Part shown: positions 10,219 through 22,070 of the stretch, one piece after another
Position numbering within the stretch: the first letter of the stretch is position 1
Layout of the letters: every line of letters begins with the position of its first letter
DNA from: Vitellaria paradoxa
Taxonomy: Eukaryota > Streptophyta > Magnoliopsida > Ericales > Sapotaceae
Direction: 5' to 3'
NCBI GenBank assembly: GCA_019916065.1
Contig: CM034240.1
Span: forward strand, 51,236,372-51,300,371
Length of the DNA: 64,000 nt
Made by a program: the position numbers and the translations under genes
Notes under the pieces: model-generated
The model's database searches: none
Seen by the model: only the letters and a program-made list of their open reading frames with translations
What the model was told of the DNA's origin: nothing

Positions 10219-11036
10219 ACACACTACTGGAAAGCCCAGTATTAGCGATTGTCACAAACGGCCGCTAAAAATGAAAAAGCAAACGCTAAAAGTATTAGTG
10301 ACAGTTTAGCGACGACATCAAACAAGTCGCATTTGGGTCGTTGCTAAAAATTATTAGCGATCGTTAAAGCAATTGCTAAGTTTTTTGCGATCGCTGCTAC
10401 GACCACTGAGGGGAAAAACATTAGAAAATTAGCGACCGCTACTCTAATAGTTATTGCGCGGTCGCTGTTACTTTAGCTTGAAAATGCTTAGAAATAACGC
10501 CAAGTGACGCGAAATATTAGCAACAACTTAGCGGTCGCTAATACTTACCCCGGGAAACCAAGGCTATTTAGCGCCATTTGGCGTCGAGTAATTAGCAACC
10601 CTTTTAGTGTATTAGCGACCGCTTCAATAAGTGCTTTTATATATTTTTTTATAGTAGAATCTAATTATAAATCTCAATAATTTATTTTTACGAATCGAAT
10701 TATTTAAATTATTTATTTAATAATTATTTATTATTTATTTATAATAATTATTTATTTAATATTTGCTAATTATTTATAATAATTATTATATTTTATTATT
10801 TATGTATAAATGTTTATTTTAAATTTAATTTAATTAGATTTTTATTAATTTGTACATTGAACTAAACAATTTTTTCATAAAATCAATCAAAAAAACAAAC
10901 ATGACTCATAATTATGATTATATATATACAAATACAATATCAAATTAGATTGCAATTAAAATAAAATTTTATTATATGTAAATGTTCAAAATATAAAAAC
11001 TAAAATATATATAAATGTACTAATCAAAATATATAC

Positions 11037-11096
11037 AAATGGATCCTAATCCAGTGCAAGAGGGTCATCCGCCATCGTCCAGATCCTACAATGGAA
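11037..11096 (-). other. GC-richer island in CACTA, possible last-exon relic
   Basis: In an almost pure A/T interior this 60-bp island stands out. On the minus strand an acceptor-like CATTGTAG is followed by an open frame ending MADDPLALD-stop. It may be the 3' end of the lost element gene. This is inference from composition and splice-like context only. Confidence 0.25.
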
Positions 11097-11269
11097 TAAC
11101 ATAAATCAAATTATGATTTCAAATAATAAAACTATTTTTAATAATTTGAGTAACCAGCTATTACAATATTAATTGAAACAATGTAATTTGACCTAAATTG
11201 ATTATATTATCAATATTCTAATTCGTTATTTAATATTTTAATTAATATTAATATTTAATGAACCTAAAA

Positions 11270-12680
11270 TTTATAATTTAATATTATTATTTACCTAATA
11301 TTACTTTATTATTGAATATTTTGACTAATATAATATAACTTAAATATTATCATTTACTTAATCTTAATACTCCTAATATTATTGTCTAACATTATAAATA
11401 TCATAATATAATTTAATTTTTCTAAGGTAACGTTCATTAATTTAATTAATTTCGGTAAGGTAATAACATTAATTAATCTCTCTAACGTAATGTTAATTAA
11501 TTTTAATATCATAATATAATTAAATTATTTTAAAATTTATAATATAATTTAATTTCAATATTAAGGTGACCTTAATTAATATTATTTTTTATGATTGTTT
11601 TAGTAAATGATAATAATATATTTAAATTATTTAATAAATTATATTATCTTATTAGAACTTAATTTTAATTTATATTTTTAATGAACCTACAAGTTATAAG
11701 TTAATATTAATATTCACTTAATCTTAATATTTTTAATTTATTGTCTAACATTATAAATATCATAATATCATTTAATTTCTCTTAGGTAACGTTCATTATA
11801 TAATTTAATTAATTTCAGTAAGGTGATAACATTAATTAATCTCGTTAATGTAATGTTAATTAATTTTAATATCATAATATAATTAATTTATTTTAAAAAT
11901 TTATAATATAATTTAATTTCAATATCAAGGTAACGTTAATTAATGTTATTTTTCATGATTGTTTTAGTAAATGACAATAATATATTTAAATTATTTAATA
12001 AATTATATTATCTTATTATAAATTAATTTTAATTTATATTTTTAATGAAGCTACAAGTTATAATTTAATATTAATATTCACTTAATCTTAATATTTTTAA
12101 TACTATTATCTAGCATTATAAATATCATAATATCATTTAATTTCCCTAAGGTAACGTTCATTATATAATTTAATTAATTTCAGTAAGGTAATAACATTAA
12201 TTAATCTCCTTAACGTAATGTTAATTAATTTTAATATCATAATATAATTAATTTACTTTAAAAATTTATAATATAATTTAATTTCAATATTAAGGTGACG
12301 TTAATTATATATTTTTCAAGATTGTTTTAGTAAATGATAATAATATATACAAATTATTTAATAAATTATATTATCTTATTAGAACATAATTTTAATTTAT
12401 ATTTTTAAAGAACCTGCAAGTTATAATTTAATATTAATATTTACTTAATTTTCATATTTTTAATATTATTGTCTAACAATATAAATATCATAATATAATT
12501 TAATTTCCTTAAGATAAGTTAATTTATTATAACTTAATTTTAATTTATATTTTAAAGAACCTACAAGTTATAATTTAATATTAATATTTACTTAATTTTC
12601 ATATTTTTAATATTATTGTCTAACTTTATAAATATCATAATATAATTTAATTTCCTTAAGGTAAGTTAATCAATTTATTT
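11270..12680. repeat. Roughly 360-bp tandem repeat array inside the CACTA element
   Basis: Units are marked by GGTAACGTTCATTA at 11426, 11785 and 12150 (periods 359 and 365), each followed by TTAATTAATTTCGGTAAGG or TTAATTAATTTCAGTAAGG. Degenerate partial units follow near 12510 and 12655. The array is non-coding and over 80% A/T by eye. Confidence 0.8.
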
Positions 12681-14274
12681 TTAAAAATTATACATTTATG
12701 TATTTATAATTCCAAATATCTTACTTTAATATCGTTCATATTTAAAATTAATTTCTTAATTGTTTAATCATTACTTCAAAACAAATCATATTAAATATTG
12801 TTTTTCATATTTTTATATTTTTAAATTAAAAAATATTAAGCACTCACTCCTTTATTATTTTTGATAATTATTTCACTCAATGACAATAATATATATAATT
12901 TATTAAATAAAATTATTTAATAAATTATATTTTCTTACAAAGAGCTAATTTCAATTCACATTTTTAAATTTAAAAAAAATAAGCATTCACTCTTTTATAA
13001 TTTCAAAAAATTATATTTCAATCAAAATATTTTTGCTTTTTTTAATACTGATTTTTAATACTTAATTTTATTATTTTTAATACCTACTTTAAATATTTGA
13101 ATTTAAAAATAATTTTAAGCTTAATTTAATAAAACATTGCTCTCCGTTATGATTTAAATTTTTAGTTCAACAAAATTAAAAAAAAAGGAGTCCAAAATTA
13201 CATTTCTCTTTTAAAAACTATGTTCATAATTATTTTAATCAATATTTTGTCGCCTTTCACTCATACTTAATTAAAATTATTTTTATAGTTAGTTTAATGA
13301 ATGATAATAAAAGATATAGATTGACAAAAAATTCAAATCTTTATTTAGTCTAATTAAGTTTTTTTAAATTTAAATCTTTATTTAGTCTCCTAAAATTATA
13401 TGACATCTCATATATATATGGAAAAAGTTGTCCTTAATAAATAGAAAAATATTTAAAATTTCCTTGAATTTGAAACTTTGCAAAAAGGATAGTTATTTAT
13501 CTCTTTTTAAGTTTTTCAAAATTCAAACTATATTAAAAAAATTAGAAAAGTAAGGTATATGTGGTAATTCTAAAAAATCCCGATTAAAGTAATGTTTTAA
13601 TTTAAATTTATTTCAAAATTTTCTCTCCATAAATTTTTCCGCATTCACTAAATTTTCTTCTAAAATCTCTTTTTTTTTTTCCTCCAACATACCAATTTTT
13701 ATATTTCTCCTTCTATTTTGGTACTTTCATTTTTTTTAAATATTGAAATTAAAAACATACCTATAATTCAAACCAAAAATATACTTTCATTTTCCTCCAA
13801 CATACCTATAATTTCTCATTAAAATTAAAAACAGCAAAATAAATTTAAAAAACAGCAAAATAAAAAAAATTTTGATAGTAAAAAAAAAAAAAATAGCAAT
13901 ATACATAAAAAAAAATACATTACACAGTAAAAAAAAATTTTGACAGCAACATTTCAACAATATTACATTTCACAACCAACAATTCAAAAAAAAATTCCAA
14001 TCAAACAACCAACATCCAACATCAACAGCATATATATGAAATAAACAAATTAATGAGTAACTAAAATAAAAAAAAAACAAACAATAATATATACATGCGT
14101 GCATGGATGAATCATCAAACCCAACCACAAAAACAAAAACAAAAAAAATTATTTACATTAATCCAATAATAAGCATGAAAAAATTAGAAAATAAAAAATA
14201 ATTCAAACTAAAAAAAAATAAACCTGGTGGTGTGTTGGTAAGACCTCCAAAAAACTCTTATACACAAAAAAAAA

Positions 14275-14490
14275 GAAAGTTAGTGTGAGAGAGAGCAAGA
14301 GAGAGAGAGAGAAACAAAGAGAAAGAGAAAGCAAGAGAGAGAGAGAGCTCGAGAGAGAGCCTTACCGGCGGTGACGACAGCGACGGCGGCGACGGCAGTG
14401 GCAGGGAGGAGAGAGAGAAAGGGGGGAGAGAGGAGACAGCGCAGGGGAGAGAGACGAAAAAGAGGGAGGGAGGGAAAGGAAAAAGAGAAT
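14275..14490 (-). other. GA-rich tract and GC-rich island in CACTA, possible first-exon relic
   Basis: The minus strand shows a TCTCTC-rich leader, then CCGTCGCTGTCGTCACCGCCG followed directly by the donor-like GTAAGG. Together with the island at 11037-11096 it suggests the outer exons of a minus-strand element gene whose middle was deleted. The 91-codon ORF here is microsatellite translation and is not called. Confidence 0.3.
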
Positions 14491-15289
14491 GGCGTTTTGT
14501 CCGATATAATTTGCGTATTAGCGATCGCTTCAAGCGGTCGCTAATGCTGTCGCCTAAATTATATTAGCGATCGCTTTTAGCGGTCACCTAAATTTTTCCG
14601 TCGCCGATCCTTGCCACACTGGATTAGTGACGACCATTACAGCGACTACCCCAAGCGGTCGCTAATACTATTATAGCAACCACCAGAAGCGATCGCCCGA
14701 GTTTTTCACTTGCCGATTGACCAATCTCTAATAGTAACAAGATAAATAGAAAGAAACTAAAAATATTCTCTTCTACCCTATTTACAATTTTTGAGTTAAG
14801 AAAAAAAGGAAAAGAAGATGATAAAAAAATTAATTTATTTATTACAAATTTCTCTCTATTTTACGACATAAACTTCAAATTTTTTCTTTTAATCTCCTCT
14901 CCAAGTTAAACAAATGCTGATCGGATCACATGTAGAGTATTATATATAAAATCAACAAATTGCAACAACGTGTTACGCCTTCTTGTACATATGTAAATAA
15001 ATAAATAATTAATTAATTAGCAATGAGAACTTTCCGAAGAGACTATTTGATGAGGTTTTATGTAAGCATACTAAATGAACAATTAATTAAAGTACGCGTG
15101 GAACAGATATATAATTATAATAACATTGGAATTGGGCCCGGCCTGGCCTAAGATTACACAAACAAAACATTCCCTATTTTTAATTTATTCAAATGTGATA
15201 ATGGCTCCGTTGGAGCATTAAATCGCTGAACAAATTCATAATTTTTATTAAATTTTATAATTTTTTATCACTCTAAATACTTTCAATAT

Positions 15290-15340
15290 TATATATGTAT
15301 ATATATACGTGTGCGCGCGCGTATGCACGTGCACACGCAC
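15290..15340. other. 51-bp perfect alternating purine-pyrimidine tract
   Basis: Every base from 15290 to 15340 alternates pyrimidine/purine: a TA/TG stretch passes into GTGCGCGCGCGTATGCACGT and CACACGC. Such tracts can adopt left-handed Z-DNA. It replaces the TATA/leader region of the intact paralogue (about 1238-1255) just 36 bp before the pseudogene ATG. Confidence 0.85.
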
Positions 15341-16666
15341 TTTGCTCACCCACCCAGCTTGGTAAAGAAAGCAAATATGGGCAATCCCATTTCTTCGGCA
15401 CCGCTGTACCTCTTCCTCCTTTTTGTGTCTTCTGGTTCTGCAACATTTTTGGACCATCCCCAGACTTTCATCATCCACGTGTCCAAATCTGATAAGCCTT
15501 CCTTCTTCACTTCCCATCGACATTGGTACTCTTCCATCCTTCGTTCGTTGTCTGCTGAGTTCCGCCGTGTGCCGGGTATCCTTTCTGTTATTCCTGACCG
15601 AGTCCGCCACATTCACACCACGCGCTCCCCCCACTTCCTTGGCCTCACTGACCAATCCGGGATCTGGCCTACCTCTAACTACGCCGAGGACGTGATCATT
15701 GGAGTCCTTGATACCGGAATCTGGCCTGAAAGGCCAAGTTTCTCCGATGAAGGACTCTCTCCGGTTCCTTCCAGTTGGAAAGGCAAATGTGAAACCGCAA
15801 TGGACTTTCCCGCTTCGTCCTGTAACCGGAAAATCATCGGTGCGAAAGCTTATTCCAAAGGATTTCAAGCCGCCGTTGGAGGAGCGATGGATGACTCAGA
15901 GGATCTGAAATCTCCAAGAGATACAGAAGGTCATGGGACACATACAGCCTCGACCGCCGCTGGATTGGTCGTTGCAAACGCCAGCTTTTCTCAATACGCA
16001 AGAGGTGAAGCCAGAGGTATGGCGGTTAAGGCGAGAATTGCGGTCTACAAGATCTGCTGGAGCCAAGGTTGTTACGACTCGGACATTCTAGCCGCGATGG
16101 ACGAAGCGGTTTCGGATGGTGTCCATGTCATTTCCCTCTCCGTGGGTTCTAATGGCTATGCGTCCGATTACGACGAAGATTCCATGGCGATCGGGGCTTT
16201 CGGAGCAGCCCGCCACGGTGTCTTAGTCTCCGCTTCTGCTGGGAATTCCGGTCCCGGTGCTTAACCGCTGTTAACGTTGCACCGTGGTTTCTAACCGTTG
16301 GTGCTTCAACTATTGATAGAGAGTTTCCAGCCGATGTTGTTCTCGGTGATGGGAGGAACTTCACCGGTGCATCACTCTATACCGGTGAGCCGCTTGGAGA
16401 CTCGAAGTTGCCACTGGTAGATGCCGCCGATTGTGGATACATGTATTGCAACTCGGAGAAGGACCTGAATTCTTCAAAAGTCACTGGCAAAATTATTGTT
16501 TGTGAACAAGGAGGCGATTCTAGGGTTGGAAAAGGAGTTGTCGTAAAAAAATGCCAGCGGCGTGGGAATGATACTGGCCAATACGGCTGAAAGTGGAGAG
16601 GAACTCATCGCAGAGGCTTTTCTCTTCTCGGCGGCCACCGTTGGCCAGGCTGAAGCCAATAAAATT

Positions 16667-16975
16667 TGTTAGATTTAGTAATTATATAATTCCTAATATA
16701 TATAATTCCTTAATTTATGTATTCCTTATTTTGTATATTGTTAGATTTAGTAATATATAATTCCTTAATTTATGTATTTCTTTTTTGTATATTCTATCAT
16801 AATTAGGATTACTATCTTATTTCTTATTTTGTATATTCTATCATAATTAGGATTACTATTTTCTATCAGTATTAGGATTATTGTTCTCTTATATAAGGGA
16901 TCTTGTAACCTTATATTCATACACACAATCATCAATATTAATACATAATTCTTTTCTCCTTCTTTTATTCTAACA
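16667..16975 (+). repeat. 5' LTR of copia 1
   Basis: Begins TGTTAGATTTAGTAA and ends TTCTAACA. TATATAA at 16890-16896 is the likely promoter TATA. The first about 72 bp are tandemly duplicated (TGTTAGATTTAGTAA again at 16739), as also in the 3' LTR. Confidence 0.93.
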
Positions 16976-16993
16976 TGGTATCAGAGCTAGGTT
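16976..16993 (+). other. Primer-binding site of copia 1
   Basis: TGGTATCAGAGCTAGGTT directly follows the 5' LTR. TGGTATCAGAGC is the standard plant copia site complementary to initiator tRNA-Met. Confidence 0.9.
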
Positions 16994-17579
16994 TAAATCC
17001 ATAATCATCTTTTTTTTTTTTTTTTGTTTCCGCACTGCTGCATCATTCACCAGAAACAATTCTTCTCAGTTTCTGTGTTGAACACTGCCAGAAACGATAT
17101 TTTTCTTCTCTGCACTGTTGCCTGTAGCTCTGTTTCGCCGCCACAATATACCGTTGGATTCGTCTCTTCATTAAGAATTCAACTACACAAAATCAGCCCA
17201 ATCCGCCGCCGCACGCGCTCACGCGCTAGATCAGCACAATCTGGTTCAGCCCTCTTTCTGTGGCCAGTTCAGCCATCTTTTGGCCGATTCTCTTCCGGTT
17301 CAGACCGATTTCTGACTATTTTGACCCATCTGAATCTGATTTTGTGGTATGTTTTTCTTTAATCTGTCTGGTTTCTGCTGTTTTTACTGTTCAAGCGTAC
17401 TTTTCACCTATTTTTGGCGAGTCCAATTCCTTCTTAGCCTGTTTTGATTTGGTTCATTGTGGTTCTAAAAGAATTTGGATACTCTAATTCTGTTTCTGCA
17501 TTCAGATCGGTATATTTCGGCTTTGTTTCGACTGTGATTGCTATTCTCTACACCCTTTTCTGCTGTTTTTTCTACGATT

Positions 17580-20500
17580 TGGATTATTTTACTTCTGCTA
17601 TCTTATTATGGATCGTTCAGAAGTTTCCAAACTATTGTTATTACTTTGGAGGGCCCCAATTATATTCCATGGTCTCAGGCGATGTCTAGTTTTCTCAAGG
17701 GGCGAAAACTTTGGCGCTATGTCACTGGCGAAATTGTATCACCCATTAAAAATGTTGATGAGACAGATACTGCGTACACTGAACGTCTTGAGGAATGGGA
17801 TAGCAAGAATCATCATCATCACATGGTTCCGTAACACTCGATTTCCTCTATCAGTTTACAGTTTGGGAGGTTTGACACTGCGCAGGCCATCTGGAAGTTT
17901 TTGGCCACTAGATACACCACTACTGATCTGTCCTATCAGTATCAACTTTTGACTTCTCTTTGTCGACAGCGACAGGAGCCTGGACAGTCTATCAGTGCCT
18001 TCCTGCCTCAGCTTTATTCTTTGTGGGACCAGTTGACTCCTTCTGAACCTAAGTGGGTCTCTCCTGTTGATTCTGCTCTGTTTGCCACTTATCGCGATCA
18101 GCAGCATTTGATTTTGTTTCTCATGAGTCTCTCTGATGTGTATGAGCCAGTTCGAGCCTCTCTTCTTCATCAGTCCTCTCCCTACACTAGAGCAGGCTAT
18201 CTCCGAGCTCTTATCTGAGGATTTCGACTACTCATGTAGACACTGCTCTTGCGGCACCTAGTTCCAAAGCTCGTAGCTCTTCTGGTGGTTATCGGGTTTC
18301 CTCAACCTCCGGTGGATCTCGAGGTTCCTCCACTTCTAGTGGTCAGTTCTCAAGCACTGTTTCTCGACATGATGCATGTACCTTCTGTCATGCTACTGAT
18401 CATCGCTTGCTTACCTGTCCTATTCGATTTGCAAGCATTGCCGCCAGAAAGGTCCTGGTCATTATCTGTCTGATTGCCCCAAGAATCCTACTCGTCGAGA
18501 TACTCATCCCCAGTCCACTGCTGCTGCTACTGATAAGACTTCATCTACTGCTGCCGCTTCACCTACTCTGATTGATGTCAGTGATCTTCCTGCTCTTGTT
18601 CAGCAGATTATGTCAGCCTCTGGTAATCCTTCTACTGCCCTGTCTGCTCCTTCAGGTATACCCTCTTGGTATTTTGATTTGGGTGCAGTAACCATATGAC
18701 TTCTGATTTATCTATTTTTTCTTCTAAGTCATCTGAGTCTTCTTTTCCTGTTATTTATACTGCTAATGGCTCTTCTATGACTGTTGATCATGTTGGGCAT
18801 GTCTCCACCTCTACTTTGTCACTCCCCCATACCTACTATATTCCTAAACTTTCTCTTACTTATTTTGTTGGTCAACTATGTGACCTTGGCCTTACTGTTT
18901 TATTTTCCTCTACTGGTTGTGTTGTGCAGGATCCGAGGACGGGACAGACTCTTGGATAGGCCGTAGACATGGTCGACTGTTTCAGCTTGTGCATCTTCAC
19001 CTTTCACTCATACTGCTGCCCCCACTGTCACCACCTCAACATCTACATCTCCATCTTTTGGGATTTGGCATTCTCGTTTAGGTCATGTGTCTCTAGGTCG
19101 TTTACGCTTTATTGTGTCTAAAGGTGTATTAGGTCATGTCCCTAATGAACACCTTGATTGTCAGTCTTGTCAACTTGCTAAACAACCTTTACCTTTTAAT
19201 AAAAGTATTTCTATTTCTTCTGCTCCTTTTGATTTAGTTCATTCAGATATTTGGGGACCCTCTCCCACTCCTACAATGGGAGGTTCTTCGTATTTTGTTA
19301 TTTTTGTGGATGATTTCTCTATTTACTTGGATTTATCTCTTAAAGAATCGATCCCAATTACAACAAACCTACTATAATTTTGCCCGCATGATTAAAACCC
19401 AATTTTCCCGTGATATTAAGGTCTTTCGCTCAGATAACGCTCAAGAATACTGTGATACCTCCTTTCATGCTTTTCTAAGATCCCAAGGCACCATTTCCCA
19501 TCGCTCTGTCCTGGTACTTCTCAACAGAATGGGCGGGCAGAACGCAAACACCGTCATCTACTTGATACCATTCGTACCCTCCTTATTTCCTCTGGTTGTC
19601 CTGAAAAATTTTGGGGTGAAGCTGCTCTCACAGCTGCCTACACTATTAACAGAGTCCCATCTCCACTTCTTGATAACCTCACTCCTTATGAGCGTCTATA
19701 TGGTACTCCTCCAGATTACCATTCCTTCGTGTCTTTGGTTGTGCCTGTTTTCTTATTGCAGCCACATGAACGTACTAAACTAGAACCTAGATCTCGTCTG
19801 TGTTGCTTCTTAGGGTATGGGATTGAACATAAAGGCTATCGTTGTTGGGATCCTTTATCTCGTCGTCTTCGTGTCTCTCGTCATGTTGTCTTTTGGGAAC
19901 ATAAGATGTTTTCCTCTTTGTCTTCCTTCCAGTTGTCCTCTTCTTCTGCCTCTCCTTACTTCACTGATCCTTCTGTTGAACTGTTTCCTGAGTATGTAGA
20001 TGTTCCTGTGTGGTTCCATCTTCTGTTCCTGAAACTGTTGATGTTCTTGATAATCTCCCTAATGAAGTTGTGCCACCTGCTACAGTCTATCCCGTGGCGT
20101 CCCCGTCTGATGATCCTGCACCTCCTGTTGCACCTTCTATCTCTCAATCTAGTGATTCTTCTGTCAGACGATCTACTCGGGTAAGCCAAGTTCCTTCTTA
20201 TCTTCGAGATTATCACTGTTTTTCTACTGTCTTAACCCAATATGAGCCTCGTTCTTATCGCGAGGCAAGTTCTAATCCTATTTGGCAGCAAGCTATGGCT
20301 GAGGAATTACAGGCTCTTGACAAGACTCACACTTGGGACCTTGTTGATCTACCTTCTGGCAAGTCTGTCATTGGATGCCGTTGGGTTTATAAGATCAAGA
20401 CTCGATCTGATGGTACTGTGGAGCGATACAAAGCCGTCTAGTTGCTAAGGGCTTTACTCAGGAGTATGGTATAGACTATGAGGAGACCTTTGCTCCTGTA

Positions 20501-21700
20501 GCCAGACTTACCTCTGTTAGGAGTCTTATGGCTGTTGCTGCGGTTCGTAAGTGGCCCTTATATCAGATGGATGTTAAAAATGCATTTCTCAATGGTGATC
20601 TGACTGAGGAAATCTATATGCAACCTCCTCCTGGTTTCTCACCTTCTACTCGACAGGTATGTCGGCTTCGTCGTGCTCTTTATGGTCTTAAGCAAGCACC
20701 GCTGCCTGGTATGCTAAGTTCAGTTCTATCATCAGTACTATTGGCTTCTCTGCTAGTGCCTATGACTCAGCTTTATTTGTTCGCCAGTCTACCCATGGCA
20801 TTGTTCTTCTTCTACTCTATGTGGATGATATGATACTTACAAGAGATGTTCATGGTATATCTGAGCTCAAGGACTTTCTTCATCGTCACTTTGAGATGAA
20901 AGACCTTGGCCCACTGAGCTACTTTCTTGGTCTTGAGGTTTCTTCTGGATCTAATGGGTATTATCTTACTCAGGCCAAGTATGCTTCTGATCTCCTTACC
21001 CGTGCTGGACTTACGATAGTAAGACTGCTTCTACTCCTTTGGAAGCTAATGTTCGTCTTAATTCTATTGATGGTGAACCACTATCTAAGCTACACTGTAT
21101 CGACAGCTCGTTGGCAGCCTTATTTATCTGACTGTTACTCGTCCTGACATTGCTCATGCTGTCCATCTTGTCAGCCAGTTCATGTCCGCACCTTCAACTC
21201 ACTATGCTGTACTTCGCATTCTCCGGTATGTCAAGGGCACTCTTTTTCATGGTCTCCATTTCTCCAGCCAGTCCTCTCTTCAGTTACATGCCTACTCTGA
21301 TGCTGATTGGTGGAGACCCTACGATCGACGTTCTACCACCGGCTTCTCTTCTTTCTAGGCGACTCCCTTATTTCTTGGCGTAGTAAGAAACAGACTCTGG
21401 TTGCTCGCTCTAGCACTGAGGCTGAGTACCGTGCCCTTGCTGACACTACACAGGAACTTCTTTGGCTTCGGTGGCTCCTTCAAGACATGGGTTCAATCAT
21501 TCTGGGGCCACTGTGCTTCATTGCGACAATCGTAGTGCCATATTGATTGCACACAATGATGTTTTTATGATCGCACTAAACATATTGAAATTGACTGTCA
21601 CTTCATTCGACAACATGTGGTCTGTGGTACCGTCCATCTTGCTCCTGTTTTTCAACTGATCAAATAGCTGATATCTTCACCAAGTCTCTTCTACGCCGGC
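17580..21700 (+). pseudogene. copia 1 gag-pol remains
   Basis: Successive frames give a gag segment (LEGPNYIPWSQAMSSFLKG near 17650; SISAFLPQLYSLWDQL near 17990), CCHC zinc knuckles near 18378-18480, a damaged protease site (WYFDLGAV at about 18668, where DSGA is expected), integrase (WHSRLGHV near 19065, CQSC near 19160, HSDIWGP near 19240), reverse transcriptase ([18 protein letters not shown] near 20362; [11 protein letters not shown] near 20475; YVDD box near 20818) and RNase H ([20 protein letters not shown] near 21373; ADIFTKSL near 21670). Multiple stops and frameshifts separate these, and I see no intact domain chain. No product is expected. Confidence 0.92.
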
Positions 21701-21748
21701 CGTTTGATGCCCTCGTCACCAAACTCAAGTTGGTCTTCTCCACCATCT

Positions 21749-21762
21749 TGAGTTTGAGGGGG
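21749..21762 (+). other. Polypurine tract of copia 1
   Basis: TGAGTTTGAGGGGG immediately before the 3' LTR, the plus-strand priming site. Confidence 0.8.
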
Positions 21763-22070
21763 TGTTAGATTTAGTAATATATATAATTCCTAATATATAT
21801 AATTCCTTAATTTATATTCCTTATTTTGTATATTGTTAGATTTAGTAATATATATATTCCTTAATTTATGTATTTCTTATTTTGTATATCCTATCATAAT
21901 TAGGATTACTATCTTATTTCCTATTTTGTATATTCTATCATAATTAGGATTACTATTTCTATCAGTATTAAGATTATTGTTCTCTTATATAAGAGACATT
22001 GTAATCTTGTATTCATACACACAATCATCAATATTAATACATAATTCTTTCTTCTTCTTTTATCCTAACA
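21763..22070 (+). repeat. 3' LTR of copia 1
   Basis: Begins TGTTAGATTTAGTAA and ends TATCCTAACA. It shares the internal duplication (second start at 21834) and TATATAA (21986-21992) with the 5' LTR. Confidence 0.93.

Larger units (their letters stand above)
10222..14736 (-). mobile_element. CACTA (En/Spm-type) DNA transposon, non-autonomous
   Basis: The left end is CACTACTGGAAAGC. The right end, read on the opposite strand, is TACTATTAGAG, i.e. CACTACTAGA with C-to-T changes. The element is flanked by the 3-bp target duplication ACA (10219-10221 and 14737-14739). Both ends have dense subterminal copies of TTAGCGACCGCT-like motifs (10240-10625 and 14515-14700), typical of the superfamily. The paralogous locus at the window start reads straight through, giving an empty site. 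No transposase ORF remains. The interior is an AT-rich tandem array plus two GC-richer islands. Confidence 0.9.
16667..22070 (+). mobile_element. Ty1/copia LTR retrotransposon (copia 1), complete but decayed
   Basis: 5404 bp with two LTRs of about 308 bp, flanked by the 5-bp target duplication AAATT (16662-16666 and 22071-22075). It sits inside the subtilase pseudogene, whose intact paralogue shows the empty site. Domain order gag-protease-integrase-RT-RNase H defines copia. All coding frames are broken. The LTRs differ at roughly 15-20 positions by eye, so the insertion is not recent. Confidence 0.95.

Noticed and set aside
10640..13560. CRISPR-like regular repeats
   Set aside because: Long AT-rich tandem units within a plant CACTA transposon; no short palindromic repeats with unique spacers.
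14258..14533. 91-codon minus-strand ORF rich in Ser, Leu and Pro
   Set aside because: It is translation of a GA/CT microsatellite inside the CACTA element.
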